The position numbers were made by a program, and so were the translations under genes. Positions 17,879 to 27,999 of a stretch of DNA of 64,000 nt are shown piece by piece. The notes below the pieces were generated by a model. It was not told the origin of the DNA. It saw only the letters and a program-made list of their open reading frames with translations, and did no database searches. Positions within the stretch are counted from its first letter, which is position 1, and every line of letters starts with the position of its first letter. Origin of the DNA: Promethearchaeota archaeon (GTDB taxonomy: Archaea > Asgardarchaeota > Lokiarchaeia > Sigyniarchaeales > SOKP01); the NCBI GenBank assembly GCA_030606485.1, contig JAUWGH010000011.1, positions 1 through 64,000 on the forward strand, in the 5' to 3' direction.

Positions 17879-19279
17879 TTATTTTGGCATTAATTCTGGA
17901 TATTGTTTCAATTCTTCTCTTATTCTTTCAAGTTTTTCTCCATGTAAGGTATAAAATTTCATGGTAACAATTCCGATAGTAAGTGCAATTGCAGGAAATA
18001 CAAATATTAGTACTTTTAAGCCAATGATGGTTAATGCAGGATCGCTTGTTACCGGCGTATAAGTTTTATCCCAACCAGTCCCAGAGAAAACTACCCAAAT
18101 AGTTAACATAGTTATAATTATTCCCAATCGATGGATAAAAGCATTAACACCATAATAACTTGCAGATCTCTTTACACCAAATTTAAGTGCATCTTCTTCT
18201 ATTACATCTGCATGTAATATATCTACGTAAAATAACGCTCCAGATAATGGAATTCCGTTTAAAGCTGTAATAATAACTCCTAAAATGAGAAATTCTTCAC
18301 CTGAAACTAAAACAAATGGAAATAATGCGCAAATCCAAAGAGCCAATGTTACCATGAACGCATTTCGCATACCTATTTTTGCTCCAAGTTTTCTATGTAA
18401 AGGCATAATTAAAGCAGCAATTACGAATGAAAGCATTAACGATATTCCGATTATTATGGAATTACCTGAAAGTCCAAAAACATGTACAAAATACAAAGTT
18501 AAAATGGTCGGTAAAATATTAAAAACATACCATACACATGTATTTGCTATTACGAATTTTATAAATTCCTTATTTGTAAATGTAATTTTCAATGATTTAA
18601 GAAATGATGGCCTTTTTTCAAATTGTTCTTGAACTTCTTCTTTTTCCTTAATACCCCGCAAGAAAAAAGGTAAAGACAGTACTGCAGTTAAAATTGCTAA
18701 AACTACTCCAGCAGTAATATAATTTAATTTAATACCTTCAATTTCAGCAGGAGTCTCAGGAACTAATTTTGGAACAAGTATTGTAGGTAGAAGCGAAGCA
18801 ATTATTAAAGCAACAACTGTTAATCCCTTTACGAATAAATTAACAGCGCCTCTTTTTTTTTCCGTAGTAAACATCTCGGGAAAAAGTGCATTTACATTTA
18901 CATCAAAAAGTGTATAAACAAATTCAAATAGAAAGATGATGAATAAAAAGTAGAAAGCTTCCATTCCTGTAGGGACAGTGAACAATAATATCATCATTAA
19001 GCAGAGAGGACCTATTGAGAGAGTTAAATAAAATTTCCGTTTGCCCCATTTACCTTTTTGTTTTGTTCTATCTGATAATGCACCTAAAACAGGATCATTT
19101 ACTGCGTTCCATATTCCCCATAAAATATAAATAAGCGTCATCACGGTTATATCGAGTCCAATTACACAAAAATAAAACGTAAAAATTAAGAACTGAAAAG
19201 CTTGATAAGTTAATTGGTCAGGTATAGCACTTAAACCGAAACAAAATTTGTCTTTAAGACCTAAAGTATCTTCACTCAT
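17879..19279 (-). CDS. GPH-family MFS cation symporter (copy 1)
   Basis: At 466 residues with 12 predicted helices, it carries the GPH signature in the 2-3 loop: IWNAVNDPVLGALSDRTK followed by WGKRKFYLTLSIGPLC. The GPH group symports sugars, glycosides or other polar solutes with Na+ or H+. The tail ends with KFYTLHGEKLERIREELKQYP, typical of the family. It is flanked by BKACE and ADC-like genes and is distantly related to the carrier at 25264. Archaeal relatives often sit beside catabolic genes rather than sugar genes, so the substrate remains open. Confidence 0.82.
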   Translation of the reverse strand: MSEDTLGLKDKFCFGLSAIPDQLTYQAFQFLIFTFYFCVIGLDITVMTLIYILWGIWNAVNDPVLGALSDRTKQKGKWGKRKFYLTLSIGPLCLMMILLFTVPTGMEAFYFLFIIFLFEFVYTLFDVNVNALFPEMFTTEKKRGAVNLFVKGLTVVALIIASLLPTILVPKLVPETPAEIEGIKLNYITAGVVLAILTAVLSLPFFLRGIKEKEEVQEQFEKRPSFLKSLKITFTNKEFIKFVIANTCVWYVFNILPTILTLYFVHVFGLSGNSIIIGISLMLSFVIAALIMPLHRKLGAKIGMRNAFMVTLALWICALFPFVLVSGEEFLILGVIITALNGIPLSGALFYVDILHADVIEEDALKFGVKRSASYYGVNAFIHRLGIIITMLTIWVVFSGTGWDKTYTPVTSDPALTIIGLKVLIFVFPAIALTIGIVTMKFYTLHGEKLERIREELKQYPELMPK

Positions 19280-19439
19280 TTTTTTTCTTATCCTTTTTTA
19301 TTTAAAATTTTTATTAAATGATACTACATTTTTTTGTATTTAAAATTATTGTAAGAGAAAAAAGTGAATAGTAATATATTTATTATACAAAATGCAATTT
19401 TTCATAAACCTAATTAATTAGATTAGAAGATATTTTAAA

Positions 19440-20240
19440 ATGAGTTTTGTAAAAAATTTAGATGAAATAGAAAAAAAAAGAAAAGAAACGTATGATTTCT
19501 ATTCTGCGGAAATGTTGCTTGTTTTATGGGAAACAAAACCGGAAATTGTCCAACGATTACTTCCACCACCTCTAAAACCAGCTCAAATGCCCATTGCTCA
19601 TGCATTAATTGCTAACTATCCCAAAACTAATTTTGGATTACCCTATTTAGAGAGTGCACTTTTTCTGAGGGCTGAATTTAATGGTGAAGAGGGTAGTTAT
19701 TGCCTTGCAATGCATGTTACGGATGATATGGCTTTAGCAGGTGGGCGTGAATGGTTTGGATATCCCAAGAAAATGGCAAATATCCATTTAAAACGTGATG
19801 GAAAGGATGTTGAAGGATGGTCAGAACGCCTTGGAACACGTTATTTTGAGGTACGAGCAAATTTAAGCGGTAAATTAAATGATATGGAAGCTCCGAAGAT
19901 CTTAATCGGAATTGGGATGGTTCCTAGTAAGATGAAGAATATAGTAAATGTCAGTTTTAATTACAAACATTTTCCTGCGCCTGAGATGCGTGGGTTCGAT
20001 TATAAACCCCGTTTAATTAGAGAGGAGGTAGAGTTCCGTCCGAAATCAATGGAGATGGGTGAGGTTGAAATTGAGCTTAAGTCTTCAATACATGACCCAT
20101 GGGGTGAAGTAGAAATTGTTAAAGTGCTGGGTGCATTATATATCGTGGGTGATAACTCCATGCGGTCAGGTACTGTTGTAGCCGAGGTAGAACCAGATAA
20201 ATTCGAACCATATGCATTCTTAAAGTGGGACTGGTATTAA
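19440..20240 (+). CDS. acetoacetate decarboxylase-like protein (copy 1)
   Basis: This 266-residue ADC-fold protein has the active-site Lys pair in GREWFGYPKKMANI, the key motif of acetoacetate decarboxylase. Conserved surroundings are LLPPPLKPAQMPIAHALIAN and NGEEGSYCLAMHVTDDMALA. The paralogue at 32237 shares the whole layout. True ADCs decarboxylate acetoacetate to acetone; the wider superfamily includes other Schiff-base enzymes. The nearby BKACE would generate acetoacetate, which supports a decarboxylase role. The start ATG at 19440 follows an AT-rich leaderless-type promoter. Confidence 0.8.
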   Translation: MSFVKNLDEIEKKRKETYDFYSAEMLLVLWETKPEIVQRLLPPPLKPAQMPIAHALIANYPKTNFGLPYLESALFLRAEFNGEEGSYCLAMHVTDDMALAGGREWFGYPKKMANIHLKRDGKDVEGWSERLGTRYFEVRANLSGKLNDMEAPKILIGIGMVPSKMKNIVNVSFNYKHFPAPEMRGFDYKPRLIREEVEFRPKSMEMGEVEIELKSSIHDPWGEVEIVKVLGALYIVGDNSMRSGTVVAEVEPDKFEPYAFLKWDWY

Positions 20241-20338
20241 TTTGTATCTAAAATTTCTAATAATTGGAATATAAAAGAGAAAAAAAAATTATATTGTCTG
20301 ATTTTTTTGTTGAAAAGTAGAAAATTCTATTAAATATT

Positions 20339-20593
20339 ATGGCGAATGTAAAATTAAATAATAAGAGGTTGCTTGAAAAACTTCAAGCAGAAATTACTCT
20401 AAAATTAGGGAAAAAAATGTCTCAACAGGAAGTATTAGACAAAAGTATTGAATTTACATATAGTAGACTTAATGAATTCTTTGTTGAAAACATTGATCAA
20501 CCTGCTGTGACTAAAAAATTCATAGAAAGACTTAGAGAAAGTGCAAGTGATGCGCCTCTTTATCATTTAGATAAGTCTGATGGCGAGGATTAA
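20339..20593 (+). CDS. small protein, possibly ribbon-helix-helix type
   Basis: This 84-residue protein has one beta-like stretch followed by helices: LQAEITLKLGKKMSQQEVLD then KSIEFTYSRLNEFFVENI. Strand-then-helix with 'xSQQEVLDKSIE' recalls the ribbon-helix-helix proteins of antitoxins and archaeal regulators. The acidic tail (HLDKSDGED) is unlike the head. No toxin gene is adjacent. The fold suggestion is pattern-based and tentative. Confidence 0.55.
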   Translation: MANVKLNNKRLLEKLQAEITLKLGKKMSQQEVLDKSIEFTYSRLNEFFVENIDQPAVTKKFIERLRESASDAPLYHLDKSDGED

Positions 20594-20618
20594 AGAAAGA
20601 GTATCTAATGACTAAAAT

Positions 20619-21440
20619 TTATTTATTCAAATTTTCGCTTTCTTTTTGAAATGCTGAAATAAATATAATCCCAATTATAATTAAAACAATTCCAATAACT
20701 TGAATCCAACTAAGACTTTCACTTAAAGCTAAAACACTTATTAATGATGCCAAAATAATGCTAGTAGAAATAAAACAAGGCACAACTTGATTGGCTTTTG
20801 CTTTAGTAAAGGCATATTGCGTTATAAGTAAAGTTAATGGCGCAAAAATAAATGTAGCTATTGTGAAATATAGTGTCATTTCGGGAATAGTTGTAATACG
20901 CTTTGAAACAGTTTGCAATGCATTGGTGGTTCCTGCTGTAAGTGCAATAATTATTCCAACTAATTTGTAATCGTTTAATTTAGATATAAAAATTAGTAAT
21001 ATCTCAATTACGAGAATAATTATTGAAAAACACAAGAAAAAAGGTAGGTCGAAATGACTCATGCTAAGGCTTCCAACATTTATGTTAAACAGTGTTACTA
21101 AAACAGTTCCCATAATTATGAAAAAAACACCCCTAATTTCATTCGTGGTTATATGTTCTTTTAAAATATAATGAGAGAAAAGTAAAAGAATGATTAGCCC
21201 AACGCCTTCTAATGGAGCTATTATATTAATTGGAGCAAAAAATAAAGCAGCCCATTGGATGAACATGTACAAGCTTGTTAAAATAGTTCCAACGACCCAT
21301 ATTCCAGAATTTTTCTTCTTAATCGAGCAATCTTCCTTAAAACCTTCAATTGCATACTTTTGGATTCCTTTCCCTATATCAAGAAAGATATAAGCAATTA
21401 ATCCAAAAATTAATCCAATGATAATATTTTCATTAGCCAT
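20619..21440 (-). CDS. DMT-superfamily (EamA/NIPA-like) transporter
   Basis: The track's GTG start at 21449 is less likely than ATG 21440 (MANENIIIGLIFG). About nine to ten helices in two repeats cover ~273 residues. The first repeat holds IQWAALFFAPINIIAPLEGVG, which resembles the NIPA/DMT pattern (alal.pl.vvapl...). The second ends LSESLSWIQVIGIVLIIIGI, the standard DMT close. The substrate is unknown; metal ions (NIPA) or small metabolites are both possible. It lies immediately downstream of the decayed ilvC fragment on the same strand. Confidence 0.75.
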   Translation of the reverse strand: MANENIIIGLIFGLIAYIFLDIGKGIQKYAIEGFKEDCSIKKKNSGIWVVGTILTSLYMFIQWAALFFAPINIIAPLEGVGLIILLLFSHYILKEHITTNEIRGVFFIIMGTVLVTLFNINVGSLSMSHFDLPFFLCFSIIILVIEILLIFISKLNDYKLVGIIIALTAGTTNALQTVSKRITTIPEMTLYFTIATFIFAPLTLLITQYAFTKAKANQVVPCFISTSIILASLISVLALSESLSWIQVIGIVLIIIGIIFISAFQKESENLNK

Positions 21441-21467
21441 TATAAACACATCTCTTTTAAAGGCAAT

Positions 21468-21794
<327 letters not shown>

Positions 21795-21883
21795 TTATTA
21801 AATATTTTTAATAATTCTTCACTATATTATAAAAATATATAAAACTTATTTAAATAATAAAAGCAAAATCTAATCTAGAAAAA

Positions 21884-22507
21884 TTAAGAAGTAAATTTCA
21901 ATTTATAAGTGTTATATACTACCACTCCTACGAAACTAAGGGAACTAAAAACCGTAAACCATTCTATTATTGGAAAATATAAAGGAATAAACACTATAAT
22001 TAATAAAATAAGGTTAGTAGCAGCTATAACGAAACCATAATATGCAAATGGTTTTAGAAAATTAGGATGTTTTAAAAACGAGAAATTACCCAATATTAGA
22101 ATTAAAAGGATCAAAATAAAAAAAATTGATCCCCAGAACTGATGTTCTTGCGGAAATTCTTCAGAAAATACCCCAATCATCATTAATGAGATTGCTGAAA
22201 AGAATCCTAATATTTGGGTTGCTACCAAAATGGCTTTAACCCTCTTTTCATTAGTATACCACTTATTTAAACCTGCGAAAAATGGGAAGAGAACTATTCC
22301 CGTGAAAATACAACCTAAATTATAAAAAATCGCACCCTGAGGGTTATAATTCATCATTGAATTTCCCAAATCACTTAACCAATGGGTTAATGGTGAAAAT
22401 GGACTTGAAAATAAAGCAAAAGATGTAAATGTAAATATACAATAAATTGCAATAACTGAAATACCTGCAATGCAACTAATCGGCCATTTTAATAGATTCC
22501 ATTCCAT
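21884..22507 (-). CDS. DUF998-like membrane protein
   Basis: This 207-residue protein has six membrane helices. The first loop carries SPLTHWLSDLGNSMMNYNPQGAIFYNLG cut here to its core, SDLGN, the mark of the DUF998 family of unknown function. Length and helix number fit. It lies between the ilvC fragment and the flavodoxin gene, both on the same strand, with a 57-base gap to the latter. No function can be inferred. Confidence 0.65.
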   Translation of the reverse strand: MEWNLLKWPISCIAGISVIAIYCIFTFTSFALFSSPFSPLTHWLSDLGNSMMNYNPQGAIFYNLGCIFTGIVLFPFFAGLNKWYTNEKRVKAILVATQILGFFSAISLMMIGVFSEEFPQEHQFWGSIFFILILLILILGNFSFLKHPNFLKPFAYYGFVIAATNLILLIIVFIPLYFPIIEWFTVFSSLSFVGVVVYNTYKLKFTS

Positions 22508-22563
22508 TACTCATACTTCCATTTAATAGAATTTTGTCAAAAAATTATTAAAACACTTTAATT

Positions 22564-22971
22564 TCATTCTTTGGAAATTTTATTAAATTTTATCTCTTGA
22601 ACCTCACCAGAATTTTTTTGTATCAAATCTTTTATAATATCTTCAGAGTTTCCGTAATCTTGACTATATGTCATATAACAACTTACATTTTTTCCCTTCA
22701 TATCCAAATTATTGAGTAAAGCCTTTATAGCTGGAGCAGGTTTTCCACCCCATATAGGACCGCAAATAATTATTTCATTGTAATTTGCAACATCAACATT
22801 TATTTTTTTTGCTTTTTTAGCTAACCTTTTTTTACCCATTAAATATTGAAATCCTCTAAAAATACTTCCAGAAGCGAATTCCAGTAAATCATAATTTTCC
22901 TTTTCTGCAATTTCCTCTGCAATGTGTCTATTATGACCTAAAAGTGAGAAATAAATTATTATTGAATTCAT
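22564..22971 (-). CDS. flavodoxin-like protein
   Basis: This 135-residue protein begins with a strand and phosphate loop, IIIYFSLLGHNRHIAEEIA, like the FMN phosphate loop (YSxTGNTxxVA) of flavodoxins. IIICGPIWGGKPAPAIKALL is the second FMN-contact loop. SCYMTYSQDYG covers the third. It is short for a flavodoxin and close to the flavodoxin-like NAD(P)H/FMN family used as low-potential electron carriers. The redox partner is not evident in the immediate neighbourhood. Confidence 0.75.
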   Translation of the reverse strand: MNSIIIYFSLLGHNRHIAEEIAEKENYDLLEFASGSIFRGFQYLMGKKRLAKKAKKINVDVANYNEIIICGPIWGGKPAPAIKALLNNLDMKGKNVSCYMTYSQDYGNSEDIIKDLIQKNSGEVQEIKFNKISKE

Positions 22972-23200
22972 TTTTTTTCAATAGATCATTATTTTATAGA
23001 TTTTTTAAACTAATTATCTTGAGTGAAAAACAGATAAAGATATATAAATTACTTCTAGAGACCAATTTTTAGCCCAATACTCAAATCTTATTATGGAAAC
23101 TTTATATGATTACTTATTATATTAATATCAAAATATTGTGAGTTGAAAAACAATTAATAGCAAACTAAAAGCGATTACTTCACCCCCAAGCCGAGAAGAA

Positions 23201-24316
23201 TTGTCCAATCGCTTGGAAAAGGTAAGAAGTTTAATGCACAAAGAAGGTCTGGATTATTATATCTCCTTCAACCCAGTGAATATTTATTATTTAACTAACT
23301 TTGCTAATAAAGTACATGAACGCCCCTTTATTCTTATAATAGCAACAGAGGGAATTCCGAAAATGCTAGTTCCACTATTAGAGAAGGGTCATGTCGAGAC
23401 GAGATCAAGGTGTGAACTTGAATTTATAAGTTATTATGAGTTCCCAGCGCCTGAAGGGCAAAATTGGTATGATCATTATCGCAACCTTATTGAGGATGAT
23501 GTGAAAGTAGGAATTGAATCTGCTATGCCTGCTGGGATCGCAGAAAAAACGCCCGGAAAGAAAATTATTATTGATATTATCGATGAGGTCCGTATTATAA
23601 AAACAGAATATGAGATCGGGCGTACTGTCCATGCCTGCCGGGTTGTAAATAAGGGTCATAAAAAGTTACTAAAAATTTGCAAACCTAAAATGTTGGAATT
23701 TGCATTATATCAAGAGGTCACCAATACAATGACGACCAAGATAGTAACAGATATCCCCAATGCAAACTTCATAATGACCAATACTGCAGGTGCTGTTTGG
23801 CCACCGTCCTTTTCTCATGAGCCCCATATCGTTCCGAATATCTTTGCCGAGATGGAAGAAGGAGGACCCCATGTTTCTATAGTATCTGCTCAAGTAGATG
23901 GCTATGGTGTGGAAATTGAAAGAACATTCTTTTTAGGTTATGTTCCTGAGAAAGCAAAGGAACCTTTTGAAGTCATGTTTGGAGCAAGAGCTCTCGCCTA
24001 TGACTTTGTAAAACCAGGAGTTATAATGAGCGAGATTGATAAAAAAGTTCGTAAATTTATCACTGATCGAGGATATGGTGATTATATCATACATCGGACA
24101 GGTCATGGTCTAGGAATTACCGGACATGAGGCGCCCTATATTGCAGAAGGATATGATCGGAAACTTAAACCCAATATGGTAATTAGCATTGAACCTGGAA
24201 TTTATATACCCGGCTTGGGAGGTTTTCGACACTCTGATACCGTATTAATAACGGAGGATGGGTATTTAAAATTGACAAAAGCTCCCGAAAAACTTGAAGA
24301 CTTGATCATTGAGTAA
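23201..24316 (+). CDS. M24-family (creatinase/aminopeptidase P-like) protein lacking the usual metal ligands
   Basis: This has a creatinase-type N-terminal domain (RLEKVRSLMHKEGLDYYISF) and a pita-bread C-terminal domain. HRTGHGLGITGHEAPYI and ISIEPGIYIPG are present. The two Asp ligands expected before RT are absent (SAQVDGYGVEIERTFFLG has Glu at one place and no Asp at the other), and the final metal Glu region reads GGFRHSDTVLIT. This resembles metal-independent M24 members such as creatinase. The frame is open upstream to 23147 with no ATG, so TTG 23201 is the best start available. Substrate unknown. Confidence 0.75.
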   Translation: MSNRLEKVRSLMHKEGLDYYISFNPVNIYYLTNFANKVHERPFILIIATEGIPKMLVPLLEKGHVETRSRCELEFISYYEFPAPEGQNWYDHYRNLIEDDVKVGIESAMPAGIAEKTPGKKIIIDIIDEVRIIKTEYEIGRTVHACRVVNKGHKKLLKICKPKMLEFALYQEVTNTMTTKIVTDIPNANFIMTNTAGAVWPPSFSHEPHIVPNIFAEMEEGGPHVSIVSAQVDGYGVEIERTFFLGYVPEKAKEPFEVMFGARALAYDFVKPGVIMSEIDKKVRKFITDRGYGDYIIHRTGHGLGITGHEAPYIAEGYDRKLKPNMVISIEPGIYIPGLGGFRHSDTVLITEDGYLKLTKAPEKLEDLIIE

Positions 24317-24328
24317 AAATTAATTTTA

Positions 24329-25117
24329 TTATTTTCTATTCACGTAATTTAAAAAGGCTTTAACGATCATATGAAATTTAGGATCTGAAACAACGGTCCC
24401 ATGGTCTTTACCTTGAATCTGGAAATGACATGCATCTGGAACTAATTTTGCGATCAATGTTTTATCGCCTGGCAAAAAATCATCAGAACCCATCACGGTC
24501 ATAACAGGTACTGAAATTTTTTTAAGAACCGCTTTAACCCGTTTCTGAGTCGTAGGTATTTTTTCTGATTCTTGGTCAAAACCTGTCATTACAGCTGCCA
24601 ATGCATTCAAATCAGCACCCGTTGATTCTGCAAATCTACGAAATTCTTGACCTACTGGATCTTTAACTTGTTCTATACTTTCTGCCTTTAACGCATTTAT
24701 ATAAGAATCATATCTAAGCGTTGTTTGTTCATCATTTGGGGAAGGTAATACAAAACCTCCTAGAATTGCGCAATTAATTCGACTAGGCTCGCTGAGTAAC
24801 AAATTCAATGTGAGCGAAGAACCCATTGAATAACCAAAGAAATTTGCTCTATGGATCGATAAATGATCCATCAATTTAGAGATATCTTCCATCATTTTTA
24901 CGCCGTATTGAGCTGGCTCTTTGGGTTTATCACTTTTTCCATGACCTCGACAATCCATCAGAATTAATCGATTCTCATCCTTTAATGCATTTATCCAATT
25001 TGTTATTTTCCAATTAAAATCAATATTCGCTGCAAATCCATGAATCATGAATAAATCTGGACCCACTCCTTCAATCTCATAATAGAGCTTAACTCCTTCA
25101 TTATCAAAATATGGCAT
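24329..25117 (-). CDS. alpha/beta hydrolase
   Basis: At 262 residues it has the canonical layout: oxyanion strand LFMIHGFAANIDFNW, LMDCRGHGKSDKP, nucleophile elbow FFGYSMGSSLTL (GxSxG), acid VMGSDDFLPGDK and a C-terminal His in IQGKDHGTVV. It starts MPYFDNEGVKLYYEIEG, typical of esterase/epoxide hydrolase-like proteins. The substrate is unknown. It converges on the M24 gene. Confidence 0.82.
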   Translation of the reverse strand: MPYFDNEGVKLYYEIEGVGPDLFMIHGFAANIDFNWKITNWINALKDENRLILMDCRGHGKSDKPKEPAQYGVKMMEDISKLMDHLSIHRANFFGYSMGSSLTLNLLLSEPSRINCAILGGFVLPSPNDEQTTLRYDSYINALKAESIEQVKDPVGQEFRRFAESTGADLNALAAVMTGFDQESEKIPTTQKRVKAVLKKISVPVMTVMGSDDFLPGDKTLIAKLVPDACHFQIQGKDHGTVVSDPKFHMIVKAFLNYVNRK

Positions 25118-25263
25118 GATTAACTAACTTTCTCTTCTCAAATTAGAAATAAATTATATATTAAATTACAATAAATATTATTTAATCCTTTGCTCATTAA
25201 TTCTAAAAAATTAATATATCATAAGATTGAAATTTAGTGCTTTAATCTGGCGTTATGGAGGTT

Positions 25264-26694
25264 TTATGTTTTTAATTTTTGCTCTTGGGAAAGTTTTTGA
25301 AGATATTCGCGTTCTTTTTGCTCGTGTAATTCCATGATGTATTTTTTCTTTTTCAGCCATTCAGGTCCATCTAATGGATACCAATGTAAAGTAAATGCAC
25401 TTATACCAATTAATATAGCTGGAAGTATACAAAACGCAACTAAAATGCCAATGATGGCTAGTTCAGATTGAGGTTGTTTAATAGGAATCCCATTTTCTAT
25501 AATTGGATCAACAAATCCAAATATTGTTAAAAATCCTAGAAACATCCAATTGGCAATAGAAATCGCTGGCTTTGTAACAATTGCATTAACTCCACCATAA
25601 ATCGCTTCTCGGCGTTTTCCGGTGATTAATTCATCATTATCAATAACATCTCCCATTAAAACAGCATTTGCGATCAATGCTCCGGCGAACCCGAAACCTA
25701 TGCAAAACATTGGTACTGCTGCCATAGAGGAATTTCGACCAAAAAAAAAATAAATTGTAAAACTGATTGAAATTAGGGATAAACATATGATCATTGTCTT
25801 TTTTGAACCCCAAGTGGCTATTTTTTTGAGATTAAATCCCAATCCAAATACAATTCCAATGATAAGAGCAAGCCCAAACAATATTAAATCTTGACCTACG
25901 ACTACATAGTCGATGTAATAAAGTAAACCTGTTTGTAAAGTAGGGTATATTAACGTAATACAGAAAGAAGGTATCATTAAAATCCAAAAAGGTTTATTCT
26001 TTAGTGTTAATCTTAAGCCATCTATAAAGGGTTCATGGGGTTGCATTTGTGCGAACATGTTTTCTTTAATGAAGAATGATGTTATAAAAAGTATTAATGT
26101 ACAACTGAAACCAATGACAAGTATCACAATACTAAATATTGCGGGGATTCCTTGCTGTCCAGTTAGAAGAATAATTGGAAGCACAATTCCTATTACTATA
26201 CTTATAAAACCAATTACATTATAATACACCATGAGACTTGCTCGTTCCTTAGCTGTCACGGCAATCTCATTCGGGAGAGAAAAGAAACAGCAACCAACGA
26301 TAGTAAACATCGTATCTAAAATAAATAATACTAATAAAAAATTAAAAAAAAGAGCTATCTGATTATCTAAAGGAGCAATAGGAAACCAACAAAAAATAAA
26401 GGCTAATCCATAAAAAATTGACCCATAACGAATGTAAGGAATGCGCCGCCCTATTTTAGTTCTAGTATTATCGATGAAGTATGACGCGATAGGGTCATTT
26501 ATTGTGTTCCAAATAGCAAATATTAACCAAGCAATTCCTAAAAGTGTTGCATCCGCACCTAATTTCTGATTATAAAAAAATGTGAGATTTGCAAAAACAA
26601 ATCCATTAAGAATGTTATTAGCAAATCCTCCAAAACTAAAACTAAGTTTTTCTTTTACTGATACGTGTTCTTCGGGTAGATCTATTTTTTCCAT
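25264..26694 (-). CDS. GPH-family MFS cation symporter (copy 2)
   Basis: This 476-residue carrier has 12 helices. The GPH motif appears as IWNTINDPIASYFIDNTRTK and IGRRIPYIRYGSIFYG. The midpoint carries a soluble loop (MFAQMQPHEPFIDGLR). It follows the GlcF-like and GlcD-like genes on the same strand (78-base gap), which suggests that it imports the substrate of that oxidase. Sequence is clearly diverged from the carrier at 17879, so this is not a recent copy. Confidence 0.82.
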   Translation of the reverse strand: MEKIDLPEEHVSVKEKLSFSFGGFANNILNGFVFANLTFFYNQKLGADATLLGIAWLIFAIWNTINDPIASYFIDNTRTKIGRRIPYIRYGSIFYGLAFIFCWFPIAPLDNQIALFFNFLLVLFILDTMFTIVGCCFFSLPNEIAVTAKERASLMVYYNVIGFISIVIGIVLPIILLTGQQGIPAIFSIVILVIGFSCTLILFITSFFIKENMFAQMQPHEPFIDGLRLTLKNKPFWILMIPSFCITLIYPTLQTGLLYYIDYVVVGQDLILFGLALIIGIVFGLGFNLKKIATWGSKKTMIICLSLISISFTIYFFFGRNSSMAAVPMFCIGFGFAGALIANAVLMGDVIDNDELITGKRREAIYGGVNAIVTKPAISIANWMFLGFLTIFGFVDPIIENGIPIKQPQSELAIIGILVAFCILPAILIGISAFTLHWYPLDGPEWLKKKKYIMELHEQKEREYLQKLSQEQKLKT

Positions 26695-26773
26695 ATTTTA
26701 TTTTCGTTGATAAATTATATAAATATTATATTCTAATTTGGTTTATCTTTTGAATAATAAAATGTCATAAGAA

Positions 26774-27988
26774 TTAATTCAATGCTTGATCTATTAATTC
26801 TAAAAGATCAACCATTTTCATATTGGAATTCAATGCTTTTATCGCATCGTCAATATTTCTGAAACAGAAGGGGCAGATGCTTACTAGGTTTTGTGCCCCC
26901 GTTTCTTCCGCTTCTTGAACTCTACTCTTCGCAATCTCTAAAGCTAACTCGGGAAACGCTTTTTTAACACCCCCTCCAGCGCCACAGCATTTAGCGTTTT
27001 CTTTAATAGTTGCCATTTCTACTAGATTTGCCATTTTTCTTAGTAATTCTCTCGGTTCTTCGTAAAGGGGGGTATCTCCTGAGTTTCTTCCTGTATGACA
27101 AGGATCATGGTAAGTTACATTGATTCCTAAATTATTTAATTGAATATTTTTTTCATTTATTATTTTGTATACAAGTTCAATTGTATGAACTACATTAATA
27201 TCTAAATCTTTAAGTAAATCAGCATAATCTAGTTTTAGGGTCCTATAACAACCTGCGCAACTGGTAATAATCGTTTTAATTCCACTTTTTTGAAACAAAT
27301 CAAGATTTTTATCACTAACATAATTAAACGCTTTCCGATCTCCTGTTCGCATTGCAACACTACCGCAACACACTTCATTCTCTCCAAAAACGGAAAAATC
27401 AACTCCTAATTTTTTAAGAACTTTTGCCGTGTTTATAGCTACTGTTTGAATTTGTGGAGTTAAAGCAGTAGTACACCCAACAAAATATAAGACGTCCGCT
27501 TTCTCAGAACTTGCATCTTTTATCTTGAAATCAAGTTTTTCTAGCCAATCATTTTTTTGTTTATTATCCCGTTGATATGGATTTAATAAATCAGTCATTG
27601 CTTGATTCATTTCCTTATGTCCATCTAAGGCATAACCTGCATCCACTAATTCTGCTCTTAAAGCTTCATAAAAAGAAGCATTATCTATATCATAAAAACA
27701 GGCTTCTGAACAAGCATTACAAGTAGGGCATTGATAAATTACCTCCGCCATATCTTTACTCAATTCTAATTTACCCTGCCAGAGAGAACGGATAATTTGC
27801 ATTTTCCCTCTACCAAAAAAAGGTTCAAAGCCCGGAGTATGGTCTCTTGCCACACAAACGCCCCATTTTGGAGGGTCTGAGGAAAAATCAGTTGCTTCTC
27901 GACAATCCCCGCAAGAGATACATTGCAATATCATTTGCTCCAATTCACTTAAATGTTTATACTTTTCCTTTAAACTTATTTCAGTCAT
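26774..27988 (-). CDS. GlcF/HdrD-like iron-sulfur (CCG domain) oxidoreductase subunit
   Basis: This 404-residue protein has an N-terminal [4Fe-4S] region, ISCGDCREATDF with a later Cys, and CPTCNACSEACFYD. Two CCG (cysteine-rich) domains follow: YFVGCTTALTPQ...CCGSVAMRTG and YHDPCHTGRNSG...CCGAGGGVKKAF. This matches the electron-transfer subunit of glycolate/lactate oxidases and of heterodisulfide-reductase-like systems. Its start lies 11 bp after the stop of the GlcD-like gene upstream, so the two probably form a complex that passes electrons from the flavin subunit onward. Confidence 0.85.
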   Translation of the reverse strand: MTEISLKEKYKHLSELEQMILQCISCGDCREATDFSSDPPKWGVCVARDHTPGFEPFFGRGKMQIIRSLWQGKLELSKDMAEVIYQCPTCNACSEACFYDIDNASFYEALRAELVDAGYALDGHKEMNQAMTDLLNPYQRDNKQKNDWLEKLDFKIKDASSEKADVLYFVGCTTALTPQIQTVAINTAKVLKKLGVDFSVFGENEVCCGSVAMRTGDRKAFNYVSDKNLDLFQKSGIKTIITSCAGCYRTLKLDYADLLKDLDINVVHTIELVYKIINEKNIQLNNLGINVTYHDPCHTGRNSGDTPLYEEPRELLRKMANLVEMATIKENAKCCGAGGGVKKAFPELALEIAKSRVQEAEETGAQNLVSICPFCFRNIDDAIKALNSNMKMVDLLELIDQALN

Positions 27989-27999
27989 TATTTTACCCT

